Shown here one piece after another: positions 1 to 11,100 of a DNA stretch of 25,219 nucleotides. A model generated the notes under the pieces. It saw only the letters and a program-made list of their open reading frames with translations. It was not told where the DNA came from and did no database searches. How positions within the stretch are numbered: position 1 is the first letter of the stretch; every line of letters starts with the position of its first letter. Origin of the DNA: Blastocladiella britannica (Eukaryota > Blastocladiomycota > Blastocladiomycetes > Blastocladiales > Blastocladiaceae); contig MU624766.1 in the NCBI GenBank assembly GCA_025349905.2, positions 1 through 25,219 on the forward strand. Direction: 5' to 3'. Both the position numbers and the translations under genes were made by a program.

Positions 1-2387
1 TACGACGCGATTGGCTGCCACATTGAGCGCGATTTCTTCAACGCCGAGGACTACGATGCGGCCTCGTTCAACGCATTTGATGCGCCGCCGTCGCTCGCGG
101 GAATGCCCGACGGTGGTGCGCCGCACGGTGGGAGCGAGGGCAACCGCGCGCTCTCCAATGCCGCCGACACGGTCCGTGCCTCGACCATTTCGGGCTCATC
201 GCGGCCGCAGTTCTCGCGCGACGGCCTGCTGCTGCCGACCACCGCGGCGCTGGCGGCGGCCGAGCGGCGCGTGACGCAGCGCGACTGGGACTGCGTCATG
301 AAGACACGCCGCACGCACGTGCACACGCGCACTGCCATTGCCAAGCTGGCGAGTCTGGCCGTCGGCCGCGTCGAGAACGCGGGCGACCGGTTCGACCGCG
401 ACGAGTGGCGCCGGTACGCCGTCACCCAAAAGGTGGTCCTGAGCGAGGGGGACTCTAGTTCGAGTAGTGGCGGCGGCAAGGTCATTCAAATGACGTTCTG
501 TTTGCTGTACCCGAACGAGTCGTACGCCGAGGAGCCCACGTTCTTTTTGCCGGGCCACTCGATCGAGATTCGCTTGCGTGTCCCGCGGTCGGTTGCCAAG
601 GCCCGCAACCTGCCGTCGCCCTATGTCGCTCGCTTCTACACGCCACTGTCGGGCAACTGCACGCACTTCACCATTGCCGTCAAGCTGCACGAGCAAGGGC
701 TCATGTCATCGCTCCTCAACCAGCTGGCGCCGGAAGATTTCCGCCAAGTGCAGGTGCGTGGCCCTTACGGATCGCCACTCGTCAATCCGCAGCGCCCGCT
801 ACCTGTGGGTAACGGCTGCTATGACCACACCTTGTTCCTGTGTGCGGGCACTGGCACGACGCCGGCGCTGCAGGTGGCCGCGTTCTACTTTGCGCAGACG
901 TACTTTCCGCAGGTAGTGGCTATGGCGCACGAGGGGTCCGGCGCCAACGAGCTTCGCGCGGCTGTTCGGGATCGCGTTTTGATCAAGTATCCGCTGGTTG
1001 GTACACTTTTTTTTCATCTTCTTGGTGCCGGCAACTTATCATTTAATAAAAACAGGCCAATGGATGGGTCTGGGCAACCAACACGCGCACGCACACGGAC
1101 GGATACCTTCCGCTACGCTGCCTTGTGCCCTGGATCGGTCGCCAGCCTCGAGTGACGGTAGCCGCGGCCGAGCGGTCGCTAGACGCCATCATTGGCCGCG
1201 ACCTGCTGGACCTGGTGGCCGACGCGTACCCCGAGCAAATGGACGTCGAGTACCTGGTTCCAAGCATGCCTCCGGCTGCGGCCATGCACGGCACGCTTGC
1301 CGGCGGCGCGTCCGACACGTCGCGCGTGGGCGTCGGCCGCATTGACCGCGCATACATTCACTCGCTGCTGCAGCGCTCGGGTCTGCTGGCGACCGCCAAT
1401 GCCGGTGGGGCAGTGAAAGTCGGCGTGTGTGGCCCACAGGCGTTCCTGGACGCTTGCTACGACGCGGTCTCCGAGTACATTGACGAGGACAAGGTGTGGT
1501 TGTTGCCGGCCGAAACGTTCCTGACGCTCTCGGGCCAGGCACCGGCGTTGATTGGCGCCGAGGCTGTGGACGCGCACCTGGCCCGCCAGCCTCGCCGGTC
1601 GTCAGTTCCCGGCGCGGCCGGATTGGCGCCTGTCACCAACGTTGGTGAAGGCGGCGAGGAAGATGAGGGGGACTTGTTCTTGCCGGGCATGTCGGTACGC
1701 ACCGACCCGCAAGGCAGCGCCAACTGGTTCTTTTTGCCGACCATCAGCGCCCCACTGCCCAAGGCCGTCGGCGCGACCGGCGCGGCACCTGTCCCGGCCC
1801 CACCGGCACCGTCGCAGCCAGGCCCATTCCGGCCTCAACAACAACAGCAACAACAGCAGCAGCCACCTCCTCAGCAGCAGCAGCTGCAGGCCAACGGTGG
1901 TGGCGTTTTCCCGACCCTGGAGCTGCCGCCCGCCACTATGCGGCCCAGCATTGGCGCACCGTTGCCGGCGCCCATTGCCGCAGCGGTCGGTGCGCCGCGC
2001 ACGTCGTACGCGTCGGCTCAGCCATCTGTCCAGCAGCAGTCGCAGCAGCAGCAGTTTGCGCGTCCTGGGTCGTACATGCCACCACCTCAACAGCAGCAGC
2101 AGCAACAGTACACGGGCACGTTGCCGAACCCTGGTCCGTTGCCGGCGCCCATCATTCCTGGAGGTTCTGGAGGTGGTTACGGGTATACGCCGCCGCCCAA
2201 CCAGCCATTTGCTGCAGCAGGTGGCGGTGCCAATCCACGCGCGTCCGTGGTCTCGACCTCGCCGTGGCCAGTGCCGCCTGGCAACAGCGGGCCACCGATC
2301 CAGGTAGCTGCTGGAGGTCGTCCGCCTTCGGGAGGAGCGTACCAGCAGCAGCAGCAGCAGGGTTACGGCAGTAACGGGCAGCGGTAA
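1..2387 (+). CDS. FNR-like flavin reductase with Gln/Pro-rich tail (5' partial)
   Basis: The frame is open from base 1, so the N-terminus lies outside the window. Exons are 1..996 and 1056..2387, joined by a phase-0 intron (997-1055, donor GTTGGT); 775 residues are visible. Seen: RFYTPLS at 631-651 (the RxYT/SxxS FAD-binding motif), GPYGSP near 760-777 (flavin pyrophosphate region), LCAGTGTTPAL at 838-870 (the GxGxTP nucleotide-binding loop) and CGPQAF from 1428 (the CGP motif at the NAD(P)H site). Together these define the ferredoxin-reductase/cytochrome-b5-reductase fold, which passes electrons from NAD(P)H through FAD. The last ~280 residues (about 1550-2387) are low-complexity Pro/Gln/Gly with several Q runs, not part of a known reductase core. 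The 110-130 residues before the FAD domain were not recognised; they may belong to an upstream heme or other acceptor domain. The physiological acceptor is unknown. Family call is firm; the exact enzyme is not. Confidence 0.8.
997..1055 (+). other. intron in the reductase gene
   Basis: A 59-nt AT-rich interval starts GTTGGT and ends AACAG. Removing it joins two open frames in phase 0, between the nucleotide-binding loop and the CGP motif. Without removal the first frame reaches a stop before the C-terminal half. A donor at 1001 (GTACAC) looks more like the others here but would not restore frame with this acceptor. Confidence 0.7.
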
Positions 2388-2441
2388 ATGGACGCGGTTT
2401 CGAATATTTTTAGTTAGGCATCGGAAGAACTATGAATAGAC

Positions 2442-2447
2442 TTTATT
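2442..2447 (-). terminator. AATAAA polyadenylation signal for TDP1
   Basis: TTTATT on the + strand reads AATAAA on the minus strand, about 65 nt past the TDP1 stop codon. It sits only 55 bp from the convergent reductase stop at 2387, so the two 3' ends nearly abut. No AATAAA was seen for the reductase itself in the 124 bp between the stop codons. Confidence 0.5.
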
Positions 2448-2511
2448 TTTACTACGAAAAGGCAGGTAATTTGGCTCGGTTTCATACTCGACGCATATGT
2501 ATACTTGCCGT

Positions 2512-4504
2512 TTACATGTCGTGCTCCTCTCGAAGCTGTTTTTGGGAAATTGGAGATGAGTGTTTCAGACACAAGTATGGAAGAAGAGGTCATACCCAAG
2601 GGCGATCATCGGCCTGGTACCGCTGAATGGCTTGCGGACGGTACGGTACAGGGAAATCGTGACCCACTTGCGCACGGTCCGTGATTGGGAACACGATCCC
2701 GAGCTCGTAGTTGTACATGTTGACTTTGCCCGCTTGCTTGGTCACGGTGCCCCATGCCGCCAGTGAAAAGTTGTGCGATCTAGTTTATTGTTCATTTTGT
2801 GAGGATTAGAAAAAAAAAAATGGATTGATTGTTTTTAGCATACCCGAGGTAGTAGATCCCGATCGGATCGCCTTCTTCGACGGTTGGAGAGTCGAGGGTT
2901 TGACTGAGCATAGCTGTCATGGTCTTTTTAATTTTTATTTTTTTTGCGTGAGCATGACCGAGTTAGCATATAAAAGGAATCAAAAATACCTTTGCATGAG
3001 ACATATAACCCGGAGCACTGGATGTGAGTCGGTGAAATGCGCAGCGCGGAAAGTTGGGTCGGGACCATTTCTCTTTTTGTAACCACAGCGACGATGCTCC
3101 CTGATTCCATTAAATGAGTGCGAGTCAAATGCTATTGAAAAAAATACACAAACCATAATCCCAAGCTCCGAGTCCAGCACTTCCTTTTCGGTAGGGAACA
3201 CGATGCAAAACTGATCGGCGCTTGAATCGGTGGCGGTCTTGGAGCTAGCAGCGAGTTTTCCGCGCAGAGCCGCGATCCATGATACCAAGTACCCTTTATC
3301 GAGAGCACCCAGGGACGAAGTCGCGTACTTTACATCCAAGAGCGGGAGAGGGCCGCCAGTAGTGCTGGGAGTATTGGCAATATCGGCCCATCCCAGTGAT
3401 CGCGCTGCGGCCGCCAGTGATGCCAGACCGTAAGCAGAACCAGGAGTGGACGATGACGACGCAGGTGGGAGCCAAGAGCCAGGTCGAGAAAACACCAATT
3501 GCCCTTTCCACGAACTCGCGTCAAATCGGGGTAAGAACCGCGTCACGTTTGGCTGCACCGACAGCGCCGAAAGCACTGGCAGCAGCTGCTCGTCCCAGAA
3601 CCGCGTATCGTGCGTGGTCGAGGTTGGATCGGCTTTTGGGAAATCGTGCACGTGCGCGACATTGACGAGCATCTCCCAGTCCTGCAGGATCAGGTTGGCG
3701 GACGAAATGACCACGCGAACAAACGTGCGATAGACCAGGATCGCGAGTTTGACGTGCATGCACCCGAACTGCTGTTGAGGCATCACGGGGCAAACGTTGC
3801 TAACGTGCCCGACCATTTCTGGCTACTTTATATTTTTCAGTTTTGCGTGGATTGGGATCGAGACGTAAAAAAAGTACCAGGAGCTGAACGGGCGATTTGG
3901 GATTGCTGATAAAGCACATGCGGATCCCGGGTGGAAAGTGTGGAAACAGCCACTCCTCCTGCCACACGAACGAGGACAGGATGGCTGCTTGGATGTGGTG
4001 CTGCATTTTTTTGGTCTGTGAGATGCGCATGTTGCAAAAACGAGTAATGCAAATACCTTGTCGACCAAGTCACTAAACTTGAGTGCTCCGTCGCCGGGCC
4101 CAATCAGGAGGGACTTGCCGCCCAAGTACTTTTTCTTGGCTGAATTTACATGTCATTTTGTCGGATGTCATTCAAGGTCATGCACGAAAATTACCATCTG
4201 GAGCAACTGGCTCAGACTTCTCCTCGGGCAACTCGACCACGACTTTGCGCTGCTTCCGCGCAGGCGACAAGGAAGGCGGTGGAGACGCGTCGCGATGATC
4301 GTCCGCGTCATCGTCCGTGTCCGAGATGACCACCACATCGCGATTGCGCTTGGGCGGACGTTGTACTGGTGCCGGCGGTACTGCTGCTGGCGCAACGGTT
4401 GCTCGTGCCGCTGGTGCCATAGGCGCGATGGTGGCCGCTGCCGTGACGCGTGCCAGGCGCTCCCTCTCCATTTGCTTTCGGTCCATTTTGTTGAAATCGC
4501 TCAT
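2512..4504 (-). CDS. TDP1: tyrosyl-DNA phosphodiesterase 1
   Basis: Eight exons on the minus strand: complement of 4195..4504, 4057..4139, 3878..4015, 3154..3822, 2990..3100, 2844..2923, 2596..2779 and 2512..2535, giving 532 residues. Tdp1 is a nuclear phospholipase-D-superfamily enzyme that removes topoisomerase I tyrosyl adducts from DNA 3' ends. Both HKN catalytic motifs are assembled by the splicing: H200-x-K202 with N220 (...SSANLILQDW), and H435-x-K437 with N467 (SHNFSLAAWG). The second His/Lys pair sits at the very end of exon 5, with its Asn across the next two introns. Family hallmarks also seen are SSFVWQEEWLF near residue 145 and the C-terminal DRPW. Residues 1-105 are disordered, with basic segments and an acidic block (VVVISDTDDD) that resembles a SUMO-interacting motif. 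Length is close to human TDP1 (about 608) minus part of the N-tail. The last coding exon is only 24 nt; reading through its intron would instead end the protein after RPWV. Confidence 0.93.
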
Positions 4505-5194
4505 TTGATAAAATTATTTTCGAGTGATGGCAGGGAGATCACTCCATCATTAGTTGGCAATGGAATGCATTCATTGGCCGTCAATGGATTTCCACAGCGA
4601 GAGTGAGAAAAGTCGAGGAGTGAGACTGAAAAAGTACTTGACCGACCTCGACAATCCTCCCTCCTCGTCGTGCTCGCCTTTGCTCCCATCCTTCCCAAAA
4701 AGAACAAGTGACGCAAAATTCTGCGGCTAATTCCAGCAAAAAGCCACTCTTCTTCCCACTGGTCGTTTCAAAGGTGGGCGCGTGCACGCCACTAATACTT
4801 GGACCCACATTTTTCACGCCCAAAGCTCGAGTCGCTTCGAGTTTGTTTTGCTCCAAAACCCGAGCCCCACCTCCAACACTGGTTTTTCTTTGCAGCCGAG
4901 GAAGTAAATCCTCTCTCTTGCATTAGCCAACTCGACTCCTCCTAAGGCCCTTCGCACCCGCCCCACCGAGAGAAACAAAGAACACTGAACGCAAAACAGC
5001 TGCTCCCTTTGCGCTCTCCGTCCCCCCGCCCGCCCATACCTTTTTTAGACTTATAGACCGGGCGTGCCTTGTTGTTGTTGCTGCTTCTTTTTTCTTTTCT
5101 TGCACGGTATAGAATTCTTTTGTTATGACGGACCGCCACCTCTACATATCCTCATAACGACATAACGATGTAGACCCGTCCCAAATACACAAAA
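4505..5194. promoter_or_regulatory. divergent intergenic region, TDP1 / LEA-2 repeat protein
   Basis: A 690-bp stretch between the two start codons with no convincing gene. Near TDP1 it contains an inverted repeat (GAGTGAT 4522-4528 / ATCACTC 4538-4544), a perfect 10-bp palindrome GAATGCATTC (4563-4572) and an ATTGG (inverted CCAAT) next to it. Near the LEA-2 gene it contains a pyrimidine-rich tract (about 5070-5102). The + gene's ATG has A at -3. Short open frames here lack the C/G-ending codon use of the real genes. Confidence 0.45.
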
Positions 5195-8100
5195 ATGTCC
5201 CACGCGGACGCACACATCTCCCCCGCCCCGGCCGCTGCCGCCGCCGCCTCTCCCTCGGCCGACCCCGTCGACCTGTACGTTCGCGATGTGGCTGAACAGG
5301 GCCACGCGGACCTGCGCGACCTCGATGACCGTGACTCGATCACCCGCGGCGTGCGCGGTGCCAAGCCCGCTGCTGGTGAGGCTACCGCGACGCCCACTGG
5401 ATGGCGTGGTCTCCTCCGCACCCGTCGCCGCAAGTTCATGGCCTGCTGCGCCGTCTTTGTGCTGCTTTTAGTGATTTTCATCCCCATTGCATACTTTGCC
5501 ATGTACGTCTTGTTAATTTGTTTGTTTTTTGTTGGTTTTGGCGGCGGGAATCGTACACAAAGATACTGGCGATTTTGTGTTTGTTCCGAAAACAAACTTG
5601 TGGCGCTGGGTTATTTGTTGTTTGTCTCAGTGTTTGCTCACTCATTTCCCATCAACCCAATGAAGCGTCCCGGTCATCATCCGCTCCAAGTTCTCGCAGT
5701 CCGAGCTGCACATCTACCCCAACCAGGTCGATGTCCAGATCTACGCAAGCGACCCCCAGGTTCACCTCAAGATGGACGCGGATCTGTACGTTGGCAAGAC
5801 CGACATGGAGACCAAGTTTGATCCCGAGTACTGGATTGTCAAGGTATGCCAGTTTTATTTTATTTTATTTTTTTTCCAAAAGAATATCTCACTAACAATA
5901 CGAAATAAATAAAAAAAGAGCGGAGACGGCGTCGTCCTCGCCGAGCTGCCCATGCCGGAAAAGATCACGTACATTGACAAGCGCTACCCGATGAAGATGG
6001 ACTCGCTCATCAAGCTCGGCGACTTCTCCAAGATTGCCCAGATCCTCAAGGAGCTCTCGTCGTCGCAGGGTATCTCGGACTCGGTTGGCAACATTGAGGT
6101 GCACTCCACCATCAACGCCCACATCTTTGGTATCAAGATGCCCCCGACCGATGCCATCAAGAACTTTGACTTCCGCGGCCTCTCGTTCGACAAGCTGTTT
6201 GCCAACATTCTCAACTCGACTGCGCCCCTTCCCGGCTGTACGGTTTTATCCCATCATGATCGTGCAACAACATCAAACTAAAAGTTAAAAAAAAATACGA
6301 AAACAGACCTCGGAGCAGCCACGGGTGCGGACCCTACGCTCAAGACGGACCCCCGCCCGGCCACCCGCGCCGCCGGTCCCCTCCACATCAACGGCGTCTC
6401 CATGACCACCACCGACAAGGGCTTCAGCATCAACGCCGACTTTGACTACGACAACCCAACGCCGTTCGCGGCCGCGATTGACGGCGTCTCGCTGGTGGTC
6501 AAGATCTACGACACCCCCATTGCTCGCGTTGGTCTCCGCAACATCAACCTGGTGCGCGGCAAGGGCAACATGAAGCCGTCGATCGACCTCGAGCTGCTTT
6601 CGGACTACACCCAGATTGGTACCCTCCTGCGCAACGCCGTCATGGATTTCTTTGGCAAGAACGTGTTCCCGATCGCCGTCTCCGGCCCCGTCAAGCTCAC
6701 CACCAAGCAGTCGGCCGCCGCCGGTGCCCCGTCCGTGGACGCTGTTTGGGTCTCGACCGCCTCGGCCCCGCTCGCCGTTGCCGTTCCCCCGGCCGTCCTC
6801 GCCCAGGTGTACGCTGGCTCCAACTCGTCGACCTCCTCGGTCAACACCACCAGTCTCCTGGCCGACCTTGGCATCCACGCCTCGGTCTCCATGGATGCCA
6901 ACGCCATCACTGTCCCGCTCCGCGTCGTGCTGCCGTCCAAGCTCGAGGTGCCCGATCTCACGCTCGACTATGCGCTTGGCCTCAACGTTGCCGCCGGCCT
7001 CAACGCCACGTTCATGTCCGTCGGCGTTGACGGCGTGTCGCTGGCCCGTGCCCAGGGCGCCGACCACTCGGAGCTCAAGGCTACCGTGACCATCAAGCCC
7101 GACTCGTCCGCCGGCGCCATCTCGGCGGTCGCCCAGCTCGTCGAGGCGGTCCTGTACGGCTCGGCCAACTCGCAGGTGACGCTCAAGAACATTGCCGTGA
7201 CCCCGAACAAGGGCGCCGCCCAGTGCGCCTGGTGCCACGCGCTCTTTGACGCGATCGACTTCCCGGTCCCGATCCAGCCCATCCCGCTCAAGTCGACGCT
7301 CAAGTCACTGGTCTCGGCCCCCGCCACCGGCGGCGCGTCCACGCTCAAGATTGGCTCGATCGACGTCAAGCAGGAGGCCGACTCGCCCGCCATCACTGTC
7401 ACCACCAAGGTCGACCTCGGCATGAAGCTGCCCATCATTGATTCGCTCAACTTGCCGTTCGCCAAGGTCGATCTCCAGGTCGATGACTCGACGATCCTGT
7501 CCATCTCGCTCCCTGCCGGCGTCAACCTCTCGGGCTCGTCGTCCGAGGTGTCGCTCCAGATCCGCGCCACGTTCGCCAACGGCGGCGATGTGCAGTCCAA
7601 GGTGGCCGCGCTCGTCAACCGGTACCTCGGCACCCAGGACGGCGCGTCCAAGCTCGCCGTGACTGGCATCAACTTTGGTGTTGCCTCGGCGCCGTTCAAG
7701 ACCTTTGAGGGCGTCAACGTGCACCTCACGTCGGACGACGTCAAGGACATGCTCTACAAGAAGGACGGCAGCAGCGCCTCGAGCGGCTTCTCCCTGCCCG
7801 CTGGCCTGCTCAAGCCCACGGGCCTCGATGTGGCCATGACTGGCGCCAACGAGCTGACGATCGGCGCGCAGGCGGTGCTCCAGAACCCGTTCCCGGTCTC
7901 GGCCTCGATTGGCTCGCTGTCGCTGTCGGCGCTGCTCAACGATCAGACCCTGGCCACCATTTCGCTGCCGCCCATCTCGCTGACGGCCAGCGGCCAGAAC
8001 ACGCTTGACCTCAAGGGCATCAAGATCACGCTCGGCACTTCGGGCGCGCTCCCGGCCACCATTGGCGACCTTGTTGGCAAGTTCATGGCCGGCCAGCCCC

Positions 8101-11100
8101 TCGCGGGCTCGGTTGGCGTGACCGGCATTACCCTCGGCTCGCCCTCGGGCAAGGCTGACGCGGGCATCAACACCCTCGCCGCCGTCAAGATCACCAAGGA
8201 CATTCCGTCGCTCGTGTCGGCGCTCTCGTCGTCGGGTCCCTCCATCATTGACACGTCGGCGATCCTCCCCGCTGGCGGTCTGTCGATCCCGGCCCCGAAG
8301 CTGGTCTCGGCCTCGGTCGCCACCCAGGCCGGTGCTGTGCTGTCGCTCTCGGCGTCGCTCGACTACACCAACCCCCTGCCCGTGTCCATCAACCTGCCGT
8401 TTGTCTCGCTCTCGGCGGGCGTCGACAATGCCGGTGAGATTGCCGCCGTGTCGGTGGGCGGACTCAACATCCAGCGCAACTCGGGCCGCCTGGCGGTCAC
8501 CATCTCGCTGGCCATGAACAACGACGCCAAGGTGCAGGACCGCCTCGCCCAGATTGTGTCGCAGATCCTCGGCGGCAAGAACGTTGACGGCTCGCTCATC
8601 ATCTCCAAGCTCGTGCTCGGCTCGTCGCCCAAGGACACCACCCCGCTGTTCTCGGCCGTGTCGCTGCCCCTCCCGCTGTCGACCCTCGTCAACCAGGGCG
8701 CCAAGCTTGGCGCCGGCAACAACCCCAACGCCGAGTCGCCGCTCAAGGGCCTCTTGGACGGTTTCACGGCCCCCAAGATCTCGGACCTCTCGGTGGTGGC
8801 TGGCGACAATGGCCGCCTCACGGTCTCGCTCGCGGCCGCGTTCAAGAACCCGCTCCCCGTCTCGATCGACATTGGGTACCTGGCGCTCCAGGCCCGCGTC
8901 TCTGGCCAGCCCGTGGTTGGCGTCTCGATCAACGGCCTCAAGGTTGCTGCCGCTGGCGACAACAAGCTCCAGCTCGCCGTCCAGCTCGACTTTGTCTCGG
9001 CCGAGGCCACCCAGCAGGCGCTCAAGAAGCTCGTGTCGGAGGTGCTCTACGCCAAGCAGTGGACGTCGACCGTTGGCTTTGGCGGCGCCGCCCTCGGCGT
9101 GTCCCCTGCGGACTCGATCCAGACCTTCTCGCGCGTCGGTCTCGACCTGCCCCTCACCACTTTCATCACCCCCGAGCAGGTCTCGCAGCTCGTTGCCGGT
9201 CTCGGCAAGAGCGTGGGTGGCGGCTCGTCGCTTACGTCCATGATCCAGCAGCTCGCGATTGCCGTCAAGCCCAAGGGCCAGATCAACGTCCAGACCACGC
9301 TCAACCTCGGCTTCCCCGCCGCGATCGACGTTGGCTTTGTGACGGTCACTGCGCGCCTCAACCGCCTCGCCGCGGTCGTGATCAACGTCAACGGCATCAA
9401 GACCGCCGCCAACGCCCAGTCGGTGTCGCTCAACATTGATCTGTTTGTGCAGGACTCGCCCGCGCTCGAGCAGACCGTTGCCGCGCTCGTGCAGGACTTT
9501 TTGCTCAAGAAGCCCGAGCTGCCGTACCTGGTTGGCATCGCTGCCCTCAAGCTTGGCAAGTCGCCGTCGTCGCTCATTGAGACGTTTGCTGCCGTCGAAG
9601 CCGACCTCCCGCTGTCGCTCCTCGGCATCAACGGCCACCTCCTCGACAACATTGGCTCCGGTGCCGGTGGCAACTCGACCCTCCCCATTGGCGGTCTCTC
9701 GGACATTTCGGTCAAGGTGCAGCCCAAGGGCCAGATTGACTTTGCCGCCGTGGTGGCTCTCAAGTCGTTCCCGCTCACGGTCGATGTTGGTTACCTGGCC
9801 ATCTCGCTGGGCGTCAACAAGAACAAGCTCCTGACTCTGGCCATCAACGGCATCCAGGCGTCGCCCAAGTCGGACTCGCTCAAGCTCAGTGCGTCGCTCA
9901 ACTTTAGCGACGCTGCCGACCTCGAGACAGATCTGCGCGACGTGGTGCTCGCGGTGCTGCAGCAAAAGCCCGTCCCCGGCCAGCTCGTGATTTCGGGCCT
10001 CAAGCTCGGTACTTCGCCCGACGACACCATTGGCCTGTTCTCGGCCATCATCGTGGCCCTGCCATTCCAGCAGGTCATTGGCCTTCTCCCCGCCGGTGGT
10101 CTCTCGTCGCTTCCCCTCCCCGCGCTCAAGGGCATCAACAACGTCAAGCTCGTGACTCTCCCCGGTGGCGTCATCCAGGCGGCCGCCGCCGTCTCGCTCG
10201 ACCTGCCGTTCAAGGCCACCGTCTCGGTTCCCTTCGTGGGCATGGCCATTGCCATTGACAAGGTGCTGCTCGCCAAGGTGGGCATCCAGGGCATCTCCAT
10301 CACCCCCGACAATGCCGTGCTCCAGCTCAGCGCCCAGGTGCTCATCAACGACACGGAAGACGCCCAGAACACGATCGCCGCGCTCGTAAAGTCGGTGCTG
10401 TTTGACCCCAAGCCCACGTCGTCGATCCTCATGATCACTGGCCTGCACCTTGGTGTCTCGCCCGACGATTTCATTGGTGCCTTGCAGCAGGTGGTGGTCC
10501 CGATCCCGCTCGCTCAGCTCCTCACCAACGTGCCCAAGACCCTCCCGTCGCTGCCCTCTGGCCCGCTGCCGTTCTCGGCCAACAACGTGTCGGTCAGCGT
10601 GCTGCCCGGCGGCATTGTGGACGCGTCCCTGAACCTGCACCTGACCAACCTGACGTTCCCGGCCGATATCTCGGTGCCTTTCATCCAAGCCACCATCGGC
10701 CTCAACAGCCACCGCATGGTCACCGCCCAGATCAACGGCCTCAAGATCTCGCCCACCACCAAGGACCTGGCCCTCAGCTTCCGCCTGATTTTCTCGTCCG
10801 ACGACACGATCCAGACTGACCTGGCGACCCTGATTGATGAGGTGTTCAACAAGAAGGAGGTGACTGGCTACGCGTTTGCCGCTGGCATCGAGTTTGGCGC
10901 GTCTGAGGCTGACCACATTCGCCTCTTGTCCAAGACCGTGATCGCCCTGCCCCTCACCCAGTTCTCCAAGCAGCTCGACGCGCTCCCCGAGACGCTCGGC
11001 TCGCTCCTGTCGGGTGTCGGCTCTGGCCCCACGCCGTTCGCCATCAAGGCCATCTCGGTGGCTGCCAAGCCGTCCAACGTGCTCGAGCTGTCGACCACGC

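Noticed and set aside
4708..4926. Small + ORF in the TDP1/LEA-2 intergenic region
   Set aside because: No codon bias, no family and A/T-rich third positions. Treated as promoter DNA.
6285..7238. Antisense frame of 317 codons, Gly/Asp/Val-rich
   Set aside because: Shadow of biased sense codons; it crosses an intron boundary of the sense gene.
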